NCBI GenBank assembly: GCA_902470805.1
Contig: CABRHX010000027.1
Location: 1-25,373 of the forward strand
Direction of reading: 5' to 3'
DNA from: an uncultured Collinsella sp.
GTDB lineage: Bacteria; Actinomycetota; Coriobacteriia; Coriobacteriales; Coriobacteriaceae
Length of the DNA stretch: 25,373 nt
Positions 22,811-25,373 of this stretch are shown here, piece after piece (position 1 is the stretch's first letter; each line of letters starts with the position of its first letter). The position numbers and the translations under genes were made by a program. The notes under the pieces were generated by a model. The model made no database searches. It saw only the letters and a program-made list of their open reading frames with translations, and was not told the origin of the DNA.

Positions 22811-22823
22811 AATTTCGCGAGCA

Positions 22824-22846
22824 AAGGCCGCAGCAAGCGCGGCCTT
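22824..22846 (-). other. GC-rich stem-loop between the HMA gene and the ATPase gene
   Basis: AAGGCCGC (22824-22831) pairs with GCGGCCTT (22839-22846). On the minus strand it follows the HMA stop by about 20 bases and has only a short TTT after it. It could be a processing or partial-termination site that sets different levels for the two genes. Confidence 0.4.
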
Positions 22847-22867
22847 GCAGGTTGGCGTAAACCTGGG

Positions 22868-23086
22868 CTAGAGAATAATCTCGCAGTCCGGCTCGGCGTC
22901 GGCGGTGAACTCCACAACGCGGTCGAGGACCTCGTCGAACTCGGCGTCATCGGCCTCGAGCGTCAACTTCTGGGTCATAAAGTTGACGGACACGGATTTG
23001 ACGCCCTCGAGCTTGGCCAGCTCGTCCTGAAGCTCGCGCGCACAGTTGGCGCAGTCGATCTCATCGAGCTTAAACTGCTTTTTCAT
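22868..23086 (-). CDS. Free-standing HMA-domain metal-binding protein
   Basis: This 72-residue heavy-metal-associated domain protein has its metal site at DCANC (Cys12 and Cys15) near the N-terminus, followed by a ferredoxin-like fold. An acidic tail (EFTADAEPDCEIIL) adds Cys68. The ATG at 23084-23086 follows AAAGGAA. Such small proteins deliver metal to a partner P-type ATPase, and here the ATPase lacks its own HMA domain, so the domain appears split off as a separate gene. It sits between the ArsR-type sensor and the ATPase on the same strand. Confidence 0.92.
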   Translation of the reverse strand: MKKQFKLDEIDCANCARELQDELAKLEGVKSVSVNFMTQKLTLEADDAEFDEVLDRVVEFTADAEPDCEIIL

Positions 23087-23149
23087 GGTGGGTTCCTTTC
23101 CCTGTATTTGCGGCTTGGGTGCAGGCCGCGCTGGTACCGTGGTTGGCTG

Positions 23150-23515
23150 CTATTCGCAGATGTGGCTCATGCCCTGGTTGAGCATGGTGTAGACGTGGTC
23201 GTCGGCGAGCGAGTAGAGGATATTGCGCCCGTCGCGCCGGAATTTAACCAGGTGCGACTGCTTGAGTGTGCGCAGCTGGTGCGATACTGCCGACTGCGAG
23301 GTTTCGGTCGCTTCGGCGATGTCTGCCACGCAGAGCTCGCGGCCCATGAGGGCGTAAAGGATCTTGATACGCGTGGTGTCGCTGAAGACCTTGAACAGGT
23401 CGGCGAGGTCGTAGAGAAGTTCCTCGTCGGGAAGGTCCTCGGGCGAGCAGGTGGTGGGGATCGCGGGTTCGGTGGCCTCGATGTCGGGTTTCGTTTCATT
23501 AACGCGGATGCTCAT
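23150..23515 (-). CDS. SmtB/CzrA-type ArsR-family metal sensor
   Basis: This 121-residue winged-helix repressor releases DNA when zinc or a similar metal binds. The recognition helix is in TSQSAVSHQLRTLKQSHLV (72-90). The alpha-5 zinc site is complete: Asp105, His107, His118 and Glu121 match SmtB Asp104, His106, His117 and Glu120 with a uniform offset of one. The alpha-3 segment reads ELCVADIAE (60-68), with only one of the two Cys of the CadC-type ELCVCD site. An N-terminal Cys23 may be accessory. The start at 23515 is followed through the HMA gene to the ATPase, forming a sensor-chaperone-exporter operon. Two operators overlap its promoter, so it is autoregulated. Confidence 0.94.
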   Translation of the reverse strand: MSIRVNETKPDIEATEPAIPTTCSPEDLPDEELLYDLADLFKVFSDTTRIKILYALMGRELCVADIAEATETSQSAVSHQLRTLKQSHLVKFRRDGRNILYSLADDHVYTMLNQGMSHICE

Positions 23516-23529
23516 TGCAATATCCTTTC

Positions 23530-23549
23530 ATATGAACATGCGCTCATAT
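23530..23549. promoter_or_regulatory. ArsR/SmtB-type operator 1 of the arsR promoter
   Basis: ATATGA-N8-TCATAT, a perfect-arm inverted repeat, lies 15 bases upstream of the sensor ATG and downstream of the expected transcription start. Bound repressor here would block elongation or initiation. Confidence 0.8.
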
Positions 23550-23561
23550 AACTTGCTTTCG

Positions 23562-23589
23562 ATTATATGAGTGTATGTTCATATGTCAA
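23562..23589 (-). promoter_or_regulatory. Consensus promoter of the metal-resistance operon, with operator 2 inside
   Basis: On the minus strand TTGACA (23589-23584) and TATAAT (23567-23562) are both perfect and separated by 16 bases. A second ArsR box, ATATGA-N8-TCATAT (23565-23584), fills the spacer and overlaps both hexamers. Bound repressor would therefore exclude RNA polymerase directly. Confidence 0.85.
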
Positions 23590-23723
23590 TACAATTTGCG
23601 TTAATTTCGATGACTGCTTGCCGCTTCTGCGATTTTCTGTGGGTTGGGAGACATCGACGCAATGCTCGCCAACATATTTCGAGATGTTCGGCTAGCATGC
23701 TAAGAAAGCCACCTTGAGAAGCA

Positions 23724-23924
23724 TTAGAACTGTTCATATTTGTACTTTATCGTGTCAAATACCGCGAGAATCAGTTCTTCCTCTACGGGAGTTTCTGCAG
23801 AATCAGTTTTATCTAAAGTTATATTGAGCATTGCTGCAGCCAATCTGGCACATCGGTGGCCGAATAAGTCGAAAAATGTAGGTGGACATCCGCAGAGATC
23901 GCCTTTAGAAGAGCGAATTCTCAA
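23724..23924 (-). CDS. Possible small protein overlapping the end of the nuclease-like gene
   Basis: This 66-residue frame begins with a TTG at 23922-23924, inside the last codons of the upstream gene (which stops at 23905), and ends at 23724. The overlap would allow translational coupling. The sequence includes CGCPPTFFDLFGHRCARL and an acidic C-terminal half with VEEELILAVFDTIKYKYEQF. I recognise no family. An internal ATG would give a 35-residue product. It may be chance. Confidence 0.35.
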   Translation of the reverse strand: MRIRSSKGDLCGCPPTFFDLFGHRCARLAAAMLNITLDKTDSAETPVEEELILAVFDTIKYKYEQF

Positions 23925-25113
23925 TTAGATCAATAATCGTGTCGTCTTCCGTGTGGTTTTCATCGATTTTTGCGAACATGTCGCATTCCCAAGCCCCATT
24001 GATTTCCTCAGCAAGGGCCCCGACGTGTTGCATGTCGTCGGGTTCGGGCACATCGTTGATGCTCGGGTCATCAGCTTGCGGATATTGGCTTGCAATTTCG
24101 CGCTTGGCGGCCTCTTCTTCTTTGAGTGTCTCCAGGACGCGGCGACCGTATTCGAAGTAGCGCCGCAAGACAAATTGACGAAGAGTTTCTTGCAGGATGG
24201 CGAAGTTATCCGGGAGTCGACCGGGCCATATCTTCTCGCGAATGCGAATCGCTTCCATGACCCGTTTAAAAGCGGACTGCTTGAAAAACGAATGACGATT
24301 AACCATGATAACGGCATATCCCATGTTTCGCAGCGTGTTTCGGCGCTCCTCGTCAATTGATTGCTGCTCGGGTTCGTCGTGGTAAAAGCCGTTGTATTCG
24401 ATATCGGTCATCGAATTTTCGAGCAGCGCGTCGAGGTAGAAAACCGTCCGTCGCGTTAGGGCGGCGTATCTTTTGGGGACTGGGATCGGATAATCCGTTT
24501 TGATAGCGCGTATGGCTAAGCCACCCATTGACTTGGGCATTGTCAGCATCATGACAAACGCCGTTTCGAGTGGGGAGCGACAGCCTTCGTGTACATAAGA
24601 AAGTGCCTTAAGTGCTTTATTAGATCCACGATACCCCGGTGCCTCTGAAAAGAAGGCTCTGAGCTCTTCAACGCTGGTTAGGGCTGGGCGCTCGCGATAT
24701 TGAGTTTCGTCGGACGTTCCAAGCGCGTAGGAGCCGCAGATTTCAAAGTAATACTCAACGAGCTCCGAAAGGTTGAGGTCGGCTGTTGCTTCTAACGCGC
24801 ACAGCTTGATATCGACGATGTAGACGTTCGGCTCGAGTTCTAGGTAGCTTTCTGCATCAAACGTATAGCGCGTGCAGTGGCAGATGCAGCCCTTGCGGTG
24901 CCTTTTGGCATTATTGGAAAACGTCAGCACATGGATACGTTCAGAATCGACATTCTTTCTGTTGAGCCATGCTCGTGCCGCCTCCAGGTCGGACGTGGTC
25001 GGCGCAGACACCCTGATCTTTTCCATAGGTATGGGACCGGTCGCGTAGCTTGCGAGCGAGTTGGCTGTTTGGTATACAGCGCGTGCCGTGGTATGTGACA
25101 GAATGATTCCCAT
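23905..25113 (-). CDS. PD-(D/E)XK nuclease-like protein (DUF559/Vsr-like C-terminal core), uncharacterised
   Basis: This 402-residue protein resembles a group I associate with Coriobacteriia. The N-terminal half (GIILSHTTA..., then ELVEYYFEICGSYALG at about 117-132) recalls proteins related to AbiEi-type regulators. A linker SPLETAFVMMLTMPKSMGG (180-198) follows. Residues 225-290 look like a DUF559/Vsr-type nuclease core: Asp228, ten residues later Glu239 in IEYNG, then an Arg-rich helix and GYAVIMVN. The tail is acidic. The start is uncertain: the ATG at 25111-25113 lacks a clear Shine-Dalgarno, and the frame is open to 25329. Base composition is more AT-rich than the core genome. Whether it cuts DNA is not known. 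Confidence 0.7.
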   Translation of the reverse strand: MGIILSHTTARAVYQTANSLASYATGPIPMEKIRVSAPTTSDLEAARAWLNRKNVDSERIHVLTFSNNAKRHRKGCICHCTRYTFDAESYLELEPNVYIVDIKLCALEATADLNLSELVEYYFEICGSYALGTSDETQYRERPALTSVEELRAFFSEAPGYRGSNKALKALSYVHEGCRSPLETAFVMMLTMPKSMGGLAIRAIKTDYPIPVPKRYAALTRRTVFYLDALLENSMTDIEYNGFYHDEPEQQSIDEERRNTLRNMGYAVIMVNRHSFFKQSAFKRVMEAIRIREKIWPGRLPDNFAILQETLRQFVLRRYFEYGRRVLETLKEEEAAKREIASQYPQADDPSINDVPEPDDMQHVGALAEEINGAWECDMFAKIDENHTEDDTIIDLIENSLF

Positions 25114-25146
25114 ACGCGCATGATGGCATAGCGGACGCCGCATACG

Positions 25147-25160
25147 CCCGAAACTTCGGG
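25147..25160. other. Small hairpin upstream of the nuclease-like gene
   Basis: CCCGAA (25147-25152) pairs with TTCGGG (25155-25160). It is in the likely leader of the minus-strand gene starting at 25113. There is no T-run and the role is unknown. Confidence 0.3.
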
Positions 25161-25373
25161 CAACGGTATTGGGGCGCGGCTTATCTTCTGCGAACGGTGG
25201 GTTTTTGAGCTGTCGTATTGAGGGAGCAGCTTTGGCTGGGGAGGTTTCTGCCGGCTGCCCCTTTTTGATGAACTTTAGTTGCGGATTCGTAGCTTCTAAG
25301 CGTTTTTGCCGACCGCTCAGATGCCTCACCGGTAGCGCGCAGAGATGTGGTGTAAGAGGCGGGGCATGCCCCG

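Noticed and set aside
25360..25373. A perfect 14-base palindrome, CGGGGCATGCCCCG, at the window end.
   Set aside because: It is cut by the window edge. It may be part of a terminator for a gene outside, but context is missing.

Overview
The window is a stretch of high-GC bacterial chromosome with dense genes, short intergenic gaps and good Shine-Dalgarno sites. Codon use, the metal, phosphate and ABC-F gene types, and a nuclease-like protein whose layout I associate with Coriobacteriia suggest a gut coriobacterium of the Collinsella type. That assignment is inference; no rRNA or tRNA gene is present to confirm it.

Layout. (1) 1-3215: a minus-strand gene for an acidic, coiled-coil, tail-anchored protein diverges from a plus-strand short-chain dehydrogenase that ends in a clear terminator. 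(2) 3216-5655: a 157-bp nested hairpin element, then tgt (queuosine tRNA modification) and a LOG-family phosphoribohydrolase-like gene. (3) 5656-10026, accessory region: a DinJ/YafQ-type toxin-antitoxin pair, a 994-residue primase-helicase-PLD protein of the TOTE-conflict-system type on the minus strand, and a roughly 600-bp non-coding stretch holding a MITE-like element. (4) 10027-13210: a minus-strand DegV lipid-binding protein diverges from an operon of a HAD phosphatase and an M20 metallopeptidase. (5) 13504-17163: pstSCAB, a complete high-affinity phosphate ABC importer with a Tat-type lipoprotein signal on PstS, closed by a terminator. (6) 17327-19963: a Uup-like ABC-F ATPase followed by a Cof-type HAD phosphatase. 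(7) 20146-20535: a DtxR/MntR-type metal regulator preceded by tandem operator-like repeats. (8) 20815-23515: a minus-strand zinc/cadmium resistance operon of SmtB-type ArsR sensor, free-standing HMA metallochaperone and PIB-type ATPase, with three matching ArsR boxes. (9) 23724-25113: a minus-strand PD-(D/E)XK-like gene with a possible small overlapping ORF.

The most unusual signal is repetitive rather than coding. Four copies of one hairpin (arms TTGCGGTGRRATAG / CTATYYCACCGCAA) sit directly at the 3' ends of unrelated genes. Their base changes are mostly compensated across the stem, and three of the four have a T-run in the sense of the upstream gene, so they look like a dispersed, shared terminator or 3'-end element. 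A second motif, GGCACTTGGGGACACTCCTT and variants, appears three times, once inside the 157-bp hairpin and once as a terminator stem. A third long palindrome (20672-20798) and the 25-bp inverted-repeat element at 9654-9861 add two more candidate non-autonomous repeat families.

The best candidate for a less-described protein system is the primase-helicase protein, whose C-terminal PLD-like domain has lost its catalytic His and Lys. It lies between two near-identical copies of the hairpin repeat and beside a toxin-antitoxin pair.
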